A DNA stretch of 64,000 nucleotides, from NCBI RefSeq assembly GCF_000576555.1, contig NZ_CP007145.1, forward strand, positions 3,366,001-3,430,000. The letters run 5' to 3'. The notes under the pieces were generated by a model. The model worked only from the letters and a program-made list of their open reading frames with translations. It was not told the origin of the DNA and did not search any database. This stretch comes from Hymenobacter swuensis DY53. GTDB taxonomy: Bacteria; Bacteroidota; Bacteroidia; Cytophagales; Hymenobacteraceae. Position numbers and translations under genes: made by a program. Positions 40,146 through 47,869 of the stretch are shown here, one piece after another (positions within the stretch are counted from its first letter, which is position 1; each line of letters starts with the position of its first letter).

Positions 40146-41939
40146 TTACATCCGCTCGGGCACCTGGATGCCGAGCAGACCTAGGCTGGCTTTGATGGTC
40201 TGGCCGGTTTGGGCCGAGAGGGCCACGTAGAAAGAGCGGCTGGTTTCGTTGGGCTCCGTGAAAATTTTCACTTCAGTGTAGAAGCGGTTGTAGGCGCGGG
40301 CCACCTCATAGGCGTACTGTGCCACCACGGCGGGCGAGAACGTGCGAGCAGCTTCCTGCACTACACCCTGATAGCGGCCTAACTCCTGCACCATTTCGCG
40401 GGCGGCAGCGGGCAGTTCCTTCAATGCGCTCAAGTCGGCCTCCTGACTGATGCTCATTTCGGCGGCCTTGCGCAGGATGGTGGCAATCCGGGCGTGCGAG
40501 TACTGCACGAACGGCCCCGTGTCGCCTTCCAGCTTCACCGATTCCTCGGGGTTGAAGAGCATGCGCTTCTTGGGATCCACCTTCAGCAGGTAGTACTTGA
40601 GCGCACCCAGTCCCAGCATATGGTAGAGTTGAGCCAGCTCGTCGTCGGAGAGGCCTTCCGTTTTGCCTTTTTCGAGGGTGGCTTGCTTGGCGGCTTCTAC
40701 TACTTCGCGCACCAACTCGTCGGCGTCTACTACGGTGCCTTCGCGGGTTTTCATTTTGCCCGTAGGCAGATCCACCATGCCGTAGCTGAGGTGATGAATG
40801 GCCGCTGCGTAGGGTTTTTCCAGTTTCTGAAGCGTCGCCTGCAGTACCTGCATGTGGTAATTCTGCTCGTCGGCAATGACGTAGATACTGGAATCGTAAT
40901 GGAAGTCGGCGTATTTCAGTTCGGCTGTGCCCAGGTCTTGGGTGAGGTACACGCTGGTGCCGTCAGAACGGAGCAGGATTTTCTGATCCAGCCCTTCCTG
41001 CGTCAGGTCCACCCAAGTCGAACCGTCTTCTTTTCGGTAAAACAAGCCCCGGTCCAAACCTTCCTGCACCCGCTCCTTACCCAGCAGATACGTACCCGAC
41101 TCGTAGTAAAACTTGTCGAAATCGACGCCAATAGCGGCATAGGTAGCATTGTGGCCTTCGTACACCCAGCCGTTCATCTGCCGCCACAGGCTCACTACTT
41201 CTTCGTCACCGGCCTCCCATTTCTGTAGCATATCCCGGGCTTCCAGCATCAGCGGAGCCGATGCCTTGGCTACATCCTCGGATACCCCCTCAGCTACCAG
41301 CTGCGCTACCTGCTCGCGGTAGTGCTTCTCGAACAGCACGTAGTACTTGCCCACCAGATGGTCGCCTTTGATACCGTCACTTTCAGGCGTCTCGGCGTGG
41401 CCAAACTGCTGGTAGCCCAGCATCGACTTGCAGATATGGATACCCCGGTCGTTAACCAGGTTTACTTTACTTACGGTAGCTCCGGTGGCCTTCAGAATCT
41501 CGGCCACCGAGTAACCGAGGAAGTTGTTGCGCAGGTGGCCCAGGTGCAGGGGCTTGTTGGTGTTGGGCGAGGAGTACTCCACCACCACGTTGCGCGGGCC
41601 CTCGGTAGTTACGGGCGTGCCAGCCGGCTGCCGGCGCAGCGCCGTGAACAGCTTCAGCCACTCGGCATCGGCAATTTCCAGGTTCAGGAAGCCTTTCACC
41701 ACGTTGAAGCCGCTCACCAAGGGCGCGTTGGCCACCAGCCACTCGCCGAGGGCCTGCCCGATCTGCTCGGGACCTTTGCCCAGGGTTTTGGTGAAGGGGA
41801 ACGTGACGAGCGTAAACTGGCCGGCAAACTCCTTGCGCGTGGGCTGCAACGTAAGCTGAGCGGCGGGCACGGTGGTGCCGAATACGGCCTGAATAGCTGC
41901 CCCAAGGGCAGTTTTGAGGGTTTGTTCGAGTTGCTGCAC
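40146..41939 (-). CDS. argS: Arginine--tRNA ligase
   Basis: This 597-residue class I synthetase is placed from a GTG at 41939, which begins VQQLEQTLKTALGAAIQAVF, the expected ArgS start; in-frame codons further upstream give unconserved sequence. The HIGH motif is HLGHLRNN in SSPNTNKPLHLGHLRNNFLG. KMKTREGTVVDADELV is the loop at the KMSKS position, and PFVQYSHARIATILRK belongs to the anticodon-binding part. The nearest housekeeping -7 element (42184-42191) lies about 245 bases upstream, so the leader would be long unless another promoter exists. Confidence 0.93.
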   Translation of the reverse strand: MQQLEQTLKTALGAAIQAVFGTTVPAAQLTLQPTRKEFAGQFTLVTFPFTKTLGKGPEQIGQALGEWLVANAPLVSGFNVVKGFLNLEIADAEWLKLFTALRRQPAGTPVTTEGPRNVVVEYSSPNTNKPLHLGHLRNNFLGYSVAEILKATGATVSKVNLVNDRGIHICKSMLGYQQFGHAETPESDGIKGDHLVGKYYVLFEKHYREQVAQLVAEGVSEDVAKASAPLMLEARDMLQKWEAGDEEVVSLWRQMNGWVYEGHNATYAAIGVDFDKFYYESGTYLLGKERVQEGLDRGLFYRKEDGSTWVDLTQEGLDQKILLRSDGTSVYLTQDLGTAELKYADFHYDSSIYVIADEQNYHMQVLQATLQKLEKPYAAAIHHLSYGMVDLPTGKMKTREGTVVDADELVREVVEAAKQATLEKGKTEGLSDDELAQLYHMLGLGALKYYLLKVDPKKRMLFNPEESVKLEGDTGPFVQYSHARIATILRKAAEMSISQEADLSALKELPAAAREMVQELGRYQGVVQEAARTFSPAVVAQYAYEVARAYNRFYTEVKIFTEPNETSRSFYVALSAQTGQTIKASLGLLGIQVPERM

Positions 41940-42446
41940 TGAGAAGAGCGAAACGCTTGGTAAGGAAATCCGGATCAGGATTTCGCAATGATTGACTGGA
42001 CGACTGGCCGCGAAACGGGCGTAAGCGCGGGCACTGACCGGGTTAGCGGCGCCGGCCACTGCCGACATGCCTGCTGCACCCGGCGCAAGCTGCTGCTTAC
42101 GCCATGAGTCGTCGTGGCCGGAGTAGTCCAAAAATCGGAGTCATAATGAAAGGTCGGTGCTCCATTCAGAGTCGCCGACCCCACAAAGGTAGAAACCTGC
42201 GCCGGAAGCTGCCCGAAAAAGTGCGGCCCCGGCTTCGGCACACCAGCCGGGCACGCCGGGCATCCGGGCGGCCCGCTTTCCGCTTTTCCCATTAGTACCT
42301 TCCTAGCATTCACTCACCCTGACACTTGGGGCTTTCATCAGTAGAAAGATGATGAATATCATGTATTTATCTGATTTTTTAATCTTGCAGCAAGCCGAGC
42401 GGTTGGCGTACTTGCCGGCGGTACATTTCTCGCTTTTTTCCGCATC
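41940..42446. other. Divergent intergenic region argS / USP
   Basis: About 500 bases. It holds the minus-strand -7 element at 42184-42191 and an AT-rich tract at 42340-42385 that probably belongs to the USP promoter (TACATTTC at 42422-42429, one mismatch from TAnnTTTG). No protein gene is supported on either strand. Confidence 0.5.
42184..42191 (-). promoter_or_regulatory. Bacteroidota -7 element TACCTTTG (minus strand)
   Basis: The complement of CAAAGGTA at 42184-42191 is an exact TAnnTTTG match. It points toward argS, 245 bases before the GTG start chosen for that gene. Confidence 0.4.
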
Positions 42447-43259
42447 ATGGCCACTTCCCTGCTGATTCTCACCGACTTTTTTCAGGCCGCCGACGCGGCC
42501 CTGAACTATGCCACCAACTTAGCCGCGCCCCTCAATGCTCGCCTGGTGCTGCTGCACGTACGCCGCGACTCGGTGCTGGATCCTGAAATGTTTACCGGGC
42601 AGCTTTCCAACCTCAGCCGCGAAGCCATTCATTTGGCCCTGAGCAGCCTGGCCCGCGACCTGTCGGTGCCGGTGGTGGCGGAGATAGGTCACGGACGGGT
42701 GGCCTTTGCCGTGGCCGATGCCGTGAGCCGCCACCATCCGGCCCTGGTGGTACTGGGCCGCCACGATACTTCAGGCACGCCCGATGAGCTGGTGACGACT
42801 ACCTCGCTCGATATTCTGCGCACGGCCCCCTACCCCATGCTGGTAGTGCCGCACACCATACGCAACCCTGCCCTGCCCCACCGCGTGCTGCTGGCTACCG
42901 ATGGCGAGGAGTTCACGCTGGGCCAGTTTGCCGGCACCGCCCGCCACCTGCTCAACGCCCTACACGCCGAGCTAACCATCCTGCACGTTACGCCCACGGA
43001 AACGGCCGCTGACGAGACCTCCGCCCTGGATTCCGTCACGCGCACCGGCCTCACCGCCGACCTGCTCACGCTACATAGCCGCACGGCAGTAGCTGCCCAA
43101 CCCGCCGAAGGTATTTTACAGGTAGCCTCCGAGTACGACATAGTCATACTCATTGCTCGCCGCCGCAGCTTCCTGGGGCAGCTGTTTCACCATAGTGTTA
43201 CGGCCGAGGTGGTCCGCCGCAGCCCGGTGCCAGTTCTGGTGCTGCCGGCCCAGGAATAA
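42447..43259 (+). CDS. Tandem universal stress protein
   Basis: This 270-residue protein consists of two Usp domains (about 1-140 and 148-270). Domain 1 begins SLLILTDFFQAADAALNYAT and contains ALVVLGRHDTSG; domain 2 begins PHRVLLATDGEEFTLGQF. In classical ATP-binding Usp proteins the C-terminal loop is G-x2-G-x9-G-S/T; here it reads ARRRSFLGQLFHHSVTAEVV, a divergent form, so ATP binding is uncertain. Probably a cytoplasmic stress-survival factor. AT-rich sequence precedes it; a hairpin terminator follows. Confidence 0.9.
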   Translation: MATSLLILTDFFQAADAALNYATNLAAPLNARLVLLHVRRDSVLDPEMFTGQLSNLSREAIHLALSSLARDLSVPVVAEIGHGRVAFAVADAVSRHHPALVVLGRHDTSGTPDELVTTTSLDILRTAPYPMLVVPHTIRNPALPHRVLLATDGEEFTLGQFAGTARHLLNALHAELTILHVTPTETAADETSALDSVTRTGLTADLLTLHSRTAVAAQPAEGILQVASEYDIVILIARRRSFLGQLFHHSVTAEVVRRSPVPVLVLPAQE

Positions 43260-43262
43260 CTG

Positions 43263-43298
43263 CCAAAGCCCCACCGACGCGCATCGGTGAGGCTTTGG
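43263..43298 (+). terminator. Hairpin terminator after the USP gene
   Basis: 15-bp arms 43263-43277 and 43284-43298 with one mismatch; located directly after the USP stop and before the convergent YbaY-like gene. Confidence 0.65.
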
Positions 43299-43330
43299 GC
43301 AGAAGGTAACGGAACCGGCCCGGCCGGCTG

Positions 43331-43783
43331 CTACTGCACTGGCCGCAGCACCAGTTCTACCTGCTTGGGATGGTTGCCGGTGATGACGGGGTAGGCCTCG
43401 TCGTTCAGGTACAGCAGCCGGCCGCCGTCGGTAATGCGGGCCTGCACGGTGTAAGTGTTGCTCATCTTGATCAGGGCCGGATCATAGCGCAGCGCAAAGG
43501 CAAACGGCACCTGCCGTCCGTTGGGCCGAATGGTCACGGAATCCAGCACCGTAGCGGCCACATCCTGCAGCGAGACATCCTGCAGCACCACCCGCACCAC
43601 GGCCGTGGGCGGCAGCGCCATGCGGTTGCGGTAGGTAATGGTGCCCGTCACGGAATCCGGGGCAGCAGCAGCGGTGGCCGGCTCTCCAGTGGCGGCAGCT
43701 GGCGGGGCAGTAGACGACGGAGAGGCAGTGCAGCTGGCCAGCAGGATGGGCAGGCTGAACACCAGGCTATGGAGCGTTTTCAT
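43331..43783 (-). CDS. YbaY-family lipoprotein
   Basis: This 150-residue protein has a lipoprotein signal (LVFSLPILLASC; lipid-modified Cys at 18) and an Ala/Pro/Ser/Thr-rich linker. The beta-rich domain has the YbaY pattern: SVTGTITYRNRMALPPTAVV, RVVLQDVSLQDVAATVLDS, FALRYDPALIKMSNTYTVQA and ARITDGGRLLYLNDEAYPVI. The molecular role of YbaY proteins is not established. It sits downstream of arginase on the same strand, separated by a 20-bp hairpin. Confidence 0.87.
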   Translation of the reverse strand: MKTLHSLVFSLPILLASCTASPSSTAPPAAATGEPATAAAAPDSVTGTITYRNRMALPPTAVVRVVLQDVSLQDVAATVLDSVTIRPNGRQVPFAFALRYDPALIKMSNTYTVQARITDGGRLLYLNDEAYPVITGNHPKQVELVLRPVQ

Positions 43784-43793
43784 AACGGAGAAA

Positions 43794-43839
43794 GCAAGAT
43801 TGAACGCGCAATAAACGGTTATTGTGCGTTCAATCTTGC
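43794..43839 (-). terminator. 20-bp hairpin between arginase and YbaY-like genes
   Basis: Arms 43794-43813 and 43820-43839 with one mismatch and a 6-base loop; 11 bases downstream of the arginase stop in its reading direction. Confidence 0.7.
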
Positions 43840-43849
43840 GCGGACTCAG

Positions 43850-44824
43850 CTATCGGCTTACCACTTCCTCCAGCCGCAGGCGGCGTTGAATAGCATCGGT
43901 GGCGGCTTCCAGGATGTCAAAGGCGTTCTGAGCCATGGTGTTTTCGGAGTCTAGCGTAGGGTTGATTTCCACCATCTCGAAGCACACTACCCGGTCGTTA
44001 TCCAGCAAGGCGCGGCACAGACTGATGGCTTCCTCCACGTTCAGGCCATCCACTACGGGCGTGCCGGTACCTTTGCTGAAGCGCGAATCTAAGGAGTCCA
44101 CATCGAAGCTGATGTACACCATGTCGCAGAAGCGGAGCCGCTCATAAATCTCGCGGGCTACCTGGCGGGTACCCTTCTCCTTCACCTCGGCCAGCTTGTA
44201 GTTCTTGATGCCCAGCCGCTCGATGATGGCATCCTCCTCGTGCTCGGTGTCGCGCACCACCACGTATACCAAGTGCTCGGGCGTGACTTTGGGGCCGGCT
44301 TCGCCCAGGTTTTTGAGCTTCTGCCAGAAGAACTCGGTTTCGGGCTCGGGCTGATTGCGCTGACACTCGCGGTTATCATCACCCAGCGAAATAGCCAGCG
44401 GCATACCATGCATATTACCCGAGGGCGTGGTATAGGGCGAGTGAATGTCGGCGTGGGCATCTACCCACACGACGCCTAGCGTTTTGTGCGGATAAGCCGC
44501 CTTAATGCCCGCAATAGTGGCGGAGGCGTTGCTATGGTCGCCGGCCAGTACCAGCGGAAACTCCCCGAAGCGTAGGGTTTGCTCTACGGTGCTGGCAATG
44601 CCCTTTTGCACCGTGTAAATGGAATCGATGTGCTTGGCCTTCGGAAAGTGGTTTTTCTCGAAGAGCACGTGGTTCAGATCGGGCACACTCACCGAATTGA
44701 ACCGGCGGAAGTAGTCGGACCCTTTGTTGAGGCAGGCCACCTTGAGGGCATCCACGCCCAAGCTGGCGCCACGGGTTCCGGCCCCGAGTTCGGAACGGAC
44801 TTCCAGAAGCTTAATGCGTCGCAT
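43850..44824 (-). CDS. Arginase-family protein, likely arginase
   Basis: This 324-residue ureohydrolase shows the binuclear manganese motifs: LVLAGDHSNASATIAG, VVWVDAHADIHSPYTTPSGN and VYISFDVDSLDSRFSKGTG (with the DxDxxD set). MHGMPLAISLG follows the second motif, as in arginases. Arginase converts arginine to ornithine and urea. The gene is divergent from arginine decarboxylase, so two competing arginine-consuming routes begin from the same intergenic region. The usual GGDHS reads AGDHS. Confidence 0.9.
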   Translation of the reverse strand: MRRIKLLEVRSELGAGTRGASLGVDALKVACLNKGSDYFRRFNSVSVPDLNHVLFEKNHFPKAKHIDSIYTVQKGIASTVEQTLRFGEFPLVLAGDHSNASATIAGIKAAYPHKTLGVVWVDAHADIHSPYTTPSGNMHGMPLAISLGDDNRECQRNQPEPETEFFWQKLKNLGEAGPKVTPEHLVYVVVRDTEHEEDAIIERLGIKNYKLAEVKEKGTRQVAREIYERLRFCDMVYISFDVDSLDSRFSKGTGTPVVDGLNVEEAISLCRALLDNDRVVCFEMVEINPTLDSENTMAQNAFDILEAATDAIQRRLRLEEVVSR

Positions 44825-44960
44825 ATTACATTGGCAGAAAAAGGGTTAGGTGGTTTAGATGCTTGCCGATTGAGTGGGTGGGGTCCCTCTCAGGCTTGAC
44901 GCGCGCGGGCCTTCCGGCGCAACCAACGAACAGAGCACAACCAAAACCCCCGCGAGGGGG

Positions 44961-44968
44961 TATCTTTG
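44961..44968 (+). promoter_or_regulatory. Bacteroidota -7 element TATCTTTG
   Basis: Exact TAnnTTTG match, 111 bases before ATG 45080 of arginine decarboxylase; gives a leader of about 105 bases. Confidence 0.5.
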
Positions 44969-45079
44969 CACCTGCAAGTTCGGCAAAAGCTTTGCGAAGA
45001 AAAAGAGTGCACGGTGGAGCTTGCTACCAGTCGGCGTTCTTTCGGCCAAACCCCTCACAACTTCCCCCAATTTCCTTCA

Positions 45080-46480
45080 ATGGATACCTACCACGACCTG
45101 ATTTCGCAGACGTTCGACTTTCCCACCGATGAGTTTCAGGTACAGGATAACGAGCTGCGCTTCCACGACATTGATTTGATGGCTTTGGTGGAAAAGCACG
45201 GCACCCCACTGCGCCTGGCCTACCTACCCAAAATCTCCTCCCAGATTCAGCGGGCCAAGGAGTGGTTCCGTCTCGGCATCGAGCAGACCGGCTACCAGGG
45301 CAAGTATTCTTACGCCTACTGCACCAAGGCTTCGCACTTCAGCTTTGTGGTGGAGGAAGCTCTCAAAAACGGCGTCCACATCGAAACGTCCTCCTGGTTT
45401 GATACGAATATCATCCGGGCCATGCACGCCAAGGGCAAGGTGCAGAAGGACACGTTCATCATCTGCAACGGTTTCAAAACCGAGGACTACAAGCGCGAAA
45501 TCACCCGCCTCATCAACGACGGCTTCGTGAACTGCATGCCCATCCTGGACTCGCCCAACGAGGTGGACTACTACCACGACAACGTGCGCGAAAAGTGCAA
45601 CGTGGGCATGCGCCTGGCTTCCGACGAGGAGCCGCGCTTCCAGTTCTACACCTCCCGCCTGGGCATCCGCTACACCGATGCCCTGCCGCTCTACGAGCAG
45701 AAAATTAAGGACGACCCGCGCTTCGAGCTCACGATGCTGCACTACTTCATCAACACTGGCATCAAGGATACCAGCTACTACTGGTCGGAGCTGAGCCGGT
45801 TTGTGCATAAGTACTGCGAGCTGCGCAAAGTGTGTCCTACCCTCACCACCCTGGATATCGGCGGCGGCCTGCCCATCCAGACCAGCATTCAGAAGGAGTA
45901 CGACTACCCTTATATGATTGCCGAGGTGCTGCGCACCATCAAGCGCATCTGTGAGGAGGAAGGCGTGCCGGAGCCGGATATTTTCACCGAGTTCGGCATC
46001 TTCACGGTAGGCGAATCCGGGGCCACCATCTACAGCATACTGGACGAGAAGCTGCAGAACGACAAGGAGCTGTGGTACATGATTGACGGCTCATTCATCA
46101 CCAACCTGCCCGATACCTGGGCCCTGAACCAGCGCTTTATCATGCTGGCCCTCAACGGCTGGAATAAGCAGTACAAGAAAATCCAGCTCGGTGGCCTCAC
46201 CTGCGACTCACAGGACTACTATAACGCCGAGAAGCACATCTACCAAGTGTTCCTGCCCGAGCGCAAGCCCCAGGACGCCAAGCCGCTGTACGTGGGCTTC
46301 TTCCACACCGGCGCTTACCAGGAAAGCCTTTCCGGCTACGGCGGCGTGAAGCACTGCCTGATTCCGGCCCCCAAAATGGTAATTCTGGACCGCACCGAGG
46401 ACGGCACCCTCACCGACCGGGTATTTGCGGAGGAGCAGACTGGCGAGTCGATGATGAAGATTCTGGGCTATCAGTCCTAA
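45080..46480 (+). CDS. speA: Arginine decarboxylase (Bacteroidota-type, fold III PLP enzyme)
   Basis: This 466-residue enzyme makes agmatine from arginine, opening polyamine synthesis. The PLP-binding lysine is K83 in YSYAYCTKASHFSFVVEEAL. The PLP phosphate-binding Gly loop appears as TLDIGGGLPIQTS, and the other active-site segments as FTEFGIFTVGESGATIYSIL and GGLTCDSQDYYN. It is shorter than the E. coli enzyme (about 630-660), as usual in Bacteroidota. ATG 45080 was chosen: the upstream reading frame covers the promoter. An intrinsic terminator follows. Confidence 0.93.
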   Translation: MDTYHDLISQTFDFPTDEFQVQDNELRFHDIDLMALVEKHGTPLRLAYLPKISSQIQRAKEWFRLGIEQTGYQGKYSYAYCTKASHFSFVVEEALKNGVHIETSSWFDTNIIRAMHAKGKVQKDTFIICNGFKTEDYKREITRLINDGFVNCMPILDSPNEVDYYHDNVREKCNVGMRLASDEEPRFQFYTSRLGIRYTDALPLYEQKIKDDPRFELTMLHYFINTGIKDTSYYWSELSRFVHKYCELRKVCPTLTTLDIGGGLPIQTSIQKEYDYPYMIAEVLRTIKRICEEEGVPEPDIFTEFGIFTVGESGATIYSILDEKLQNDKELWYMIDGSFITNLPDTWALNQRFIMLALNGWNKQYKKIQLGGLTCDSQDYYNAEKHIYQVFLPERKPQDAKPLYVGFFHTGAYQESLSGYGGVKHCLIPAPKMVILDRTEDGTLTDRVFAEEQTGESMMKILGYQS

Positions 46481-46486
46481 CTGCGT

Positions 46487-46515
46487 GGGGCGCTCCGGTC
46501 GGGGCGCCCCTTTGC
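46487..46515 (+). terminator. Short GC hairpin after arginine decarboxylase
   Basis: GGGGCGC (46487-46493) pairs with GCGCCCC (46504-46510), followed by TTTG; six bases after the stop codon. Confidence 0.6.
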
Positions 46516-46642
46516 TTTAGCGGCCCGGGCAGGTTGTTGGCCGAAGTCGGCGCAGTGCGCAGTTGCAAGCCGCCATTGCTTCCTCTACCTTTACTGCCGT
46601 ACCTATCATACCCGGGCTGAGCCCATTTACTTCGTTGCTCTC

Positions 46643-46798
46643 ATGAAAAAAATGCTACTCCTTGCTTGCGTAGCCGGCCTTGGGCTGAGCGCTTGCAGCA
46701 AAAAAACTCAGTGCCCGGCGTATTCCAGCACGAAAGATGCCTCGCGCATTTCGTCGTCTATCACGGCCCAACATGGAAGCACTATCGAGCGGCAATAG
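46643..46798 (+). CDS. Small lipoprotein with QCPAYS motif, copy 1
   Basis: This 51-residue protein has a lipoprotein signal with lipobox LSAC (Cys at 18) and a mature part of 34 residues, SKKTQCPAYSSTKDAS then a Ser-rich tail. The QCPAYSxTK segment recurs in the gene at 46999-47148, so the two are paralogues. The family is found in Hymenobacter as small outer-membrane or periplasmic lipoproteins without known role. A terminator-like hairpin follows (46834-46869). Confidence 0.7.
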   Translation: MKKMLLLACVAGLGLSACSKKTQCPAYSSTKDASRISSSITAQHGSTIERQ

Positions 46799-46833
46799 GT
46801 CGGCCGGCCTGTTGAGGCCGTACTAATATAGGT

Positions 46834-46869
46834 AAAGGGGGCTTTTCTCGTGTGATAAAAGCCCCCTTT
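46834..46869 (+). terminator. Hairpin with AAAGGGGGCTTTT stem
   Basis: Perfect 13-bp arms 46834-46846 and 46857-46869, ending in TTT. It terminates the first small lipoprotein gene. Confidence 0.75.
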
Positions 46870-46998
46870 GTATTTTTTCAATACCAAAATAACTACGTAA
46901 TTAAACAATTTCGATAACCTGGAATCGTTAGAAGACAAACGGGGTTAACAGTGAAGCACTTGCCTTACATTGCAAATCCCATCATTTTGTCTTTTACC

Positions 46999-47148
46999 AT
47001 GAAAAAACTTCTTCTTTGGGGTAGTATCCTGGCTTTGGGCGCTACTTCCTGCCGCAGTCAATGCCCGGCGTACTCTCTTACCAAGCCTGCTACGCAAGTA
47101 GCTTCGCCGATTCTGGCCCAGGCCGCCGACAATCCGGTGCGTCAGTAA
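46999..47148 (+). CDS. Small lipoprotein with QCPAYS motif, copy 2
   Basis: This 49-residue protein has the signal MKKLLLWGSILALGATSC with the lipid-modified Cys at 18; the mature part begins RSQCPAYSLTKPATQVASPI. It is paralogous to the preceding small lipoprotein (shared QCPAYSxTK). The 200 bases upstream are AT-rich compared with the surroundings. A 28-bp hairpin follows. Function unknown; outer-membrane anchoring is inferred from the lipobox. Confidence 0.7.
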   Translation: MKKLLLWGSILALGATSCRSQCPAYSLTKPATQVASPILAQAADNPVRQ

Positions 47149-47167
47149 TTCGTCCTTTTCTCTCGTT

Positions 47168-47229
47168 CACACCTAAAGGCCCGGGGCCACTTTCCTACTT
47201 TGGAAAGCGGCCCCGGGCCTTTAGGTGTG
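47168..47229. terminator. 28-bp hairpin between convergent genes
   Basis: Arms 47168-47195 and 47202-47229 with one mismatch; GC-rich core. Bidirectional terminator for the small lipoprotein and the GmhB-like gene. Confidence 0.8.
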
Positions 47230-47235
47230 GTTGTG

Positions 47236-47745
47236 CTACTGAGCAGCCAGAATCAGGTCAGTGGCCGCCGCCAGATCGGCTACGTGGGGCTGGTAGCCGG
47301 CTTGGGCCTCCGGTCCCACCAGAATGCCGCGCACGCCCACGCGGTGCCCGGCTTCCATATCGCGCAGCCGGTCGCCCACCATCCAGCAGTGGGCCGGCTC
47401 CAACCGAAAGCGAGCTAGGGCCTTTTCCAGCATCAACGACCCCGGCTTCCGCGCCAGCGACTCCGATACGCTGGGGTGGCCTGGCGCGAAGTAAAACGCC
47501 TCGATGAGGTGGCCGGTGGCGTCCTGCAGCTTCTGGTGGCAGGCCGCCACGTGCGCCGCCGTGTACATACCCTTGGCAATACCGGCTTGGTTAGTTACCA
47601 CGATGAGGTGAAAGCCGGCCGCCTTCAGCCGGGCCAGGCTTTCGGCTACGCCGGGCAGCACCACAAATTTTTCCACCTCCCACACGTACTCCCCTATCTC
47701 CTGGTTCAACACCCCGTCCCGGTCCAGAAATACTGCTTTGGTCAT
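47236..47745 (-). CDS. HAD-IIIA phosphatase, GmhB-like without zinc loop
   Basis: This 169-residue protein starts at ATG 47745 (MTKAVFLDRDGVLNQEIGEY). It is a cap-less HAD phosphatase: motif I AVFLDRDGVLN, motif II VVTNQAGIAKGMY, motif III RKPGSLMLEKAL and motif IV CWMVGDRLRDMEAGHRVG. D-glycero-manno-heptose 1,7-bisphosphate phosphatases (GmhB) usually carry a Cys/His zinc loop before motif III. Here the segment reads YFAPGHPSVSESLARKPG and lacks the cysteines, so substrate specificity may differ. Two GT genes for LPS-like glycans lie further right. Confidence 0.85.
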   Translation of the reverse strand: MTKAVFLDRDGVLNQEIGEYVWEVEKFVVLPGVAESLARLKAAGFHLIVVTNQAGIAKGMYTAAHVAACHQKLQDATGHLIEAFYFAPGHPSVSESLARKPGSLMLEKALARFRLEPAHCWMVGDRLRDMEAGHRVGVRGILVGPEAQAGYQPHVADLAAATDLILAAQ

Positions 47746-47769
47746 TGTTGTGATAAGGTGATGAGATGG

Positions 47770-47777
47770 CAAAGGTA
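47770..47777 (-). promoter_or_regulatory. -7 element TACCTTTG for the GmhB-like gene
   Basis: The complement of CAAAGGTA at 47770-47777 is an exact match, 25 bases before the start codon at 47745. Confidence 0.55.
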
Positions 47778-47834
47778 TGGTCTGTTGTCGTTTGGAAGTC
47801 GATGTTCCTTCGCGCCGCTCCGGCGACCAAGCCG

Positions 47835-47842
47835 TATCTTTG
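47835..47842 (+). promoter_or_regulatory. -7 element TATCTTTG for hemG
   Basis: Exact TAnnTTTG match 28 bases before ATG 47870; divergent to the -7 of the GmhB-like gene 58 bases away. Confidence 0.55.
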
Positions 47843-47869
47843 CCCTCTCTTCACATTCACTTCCCTCCC

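Noticed and set aside
42104..42295. A 63-codon Arg-rich plus-strand frame upstream of the USP gene.
   Set aside because: Composition is that of random GC-rich sequence and it covers the argS -7 element.
46708..46938. A 76-codon minus-strand frame in the small-lipoprotein region.
   Set aside because: It overlaps a lipoprotein gene and crosses a terminator hairpin; it has no recognisable features.
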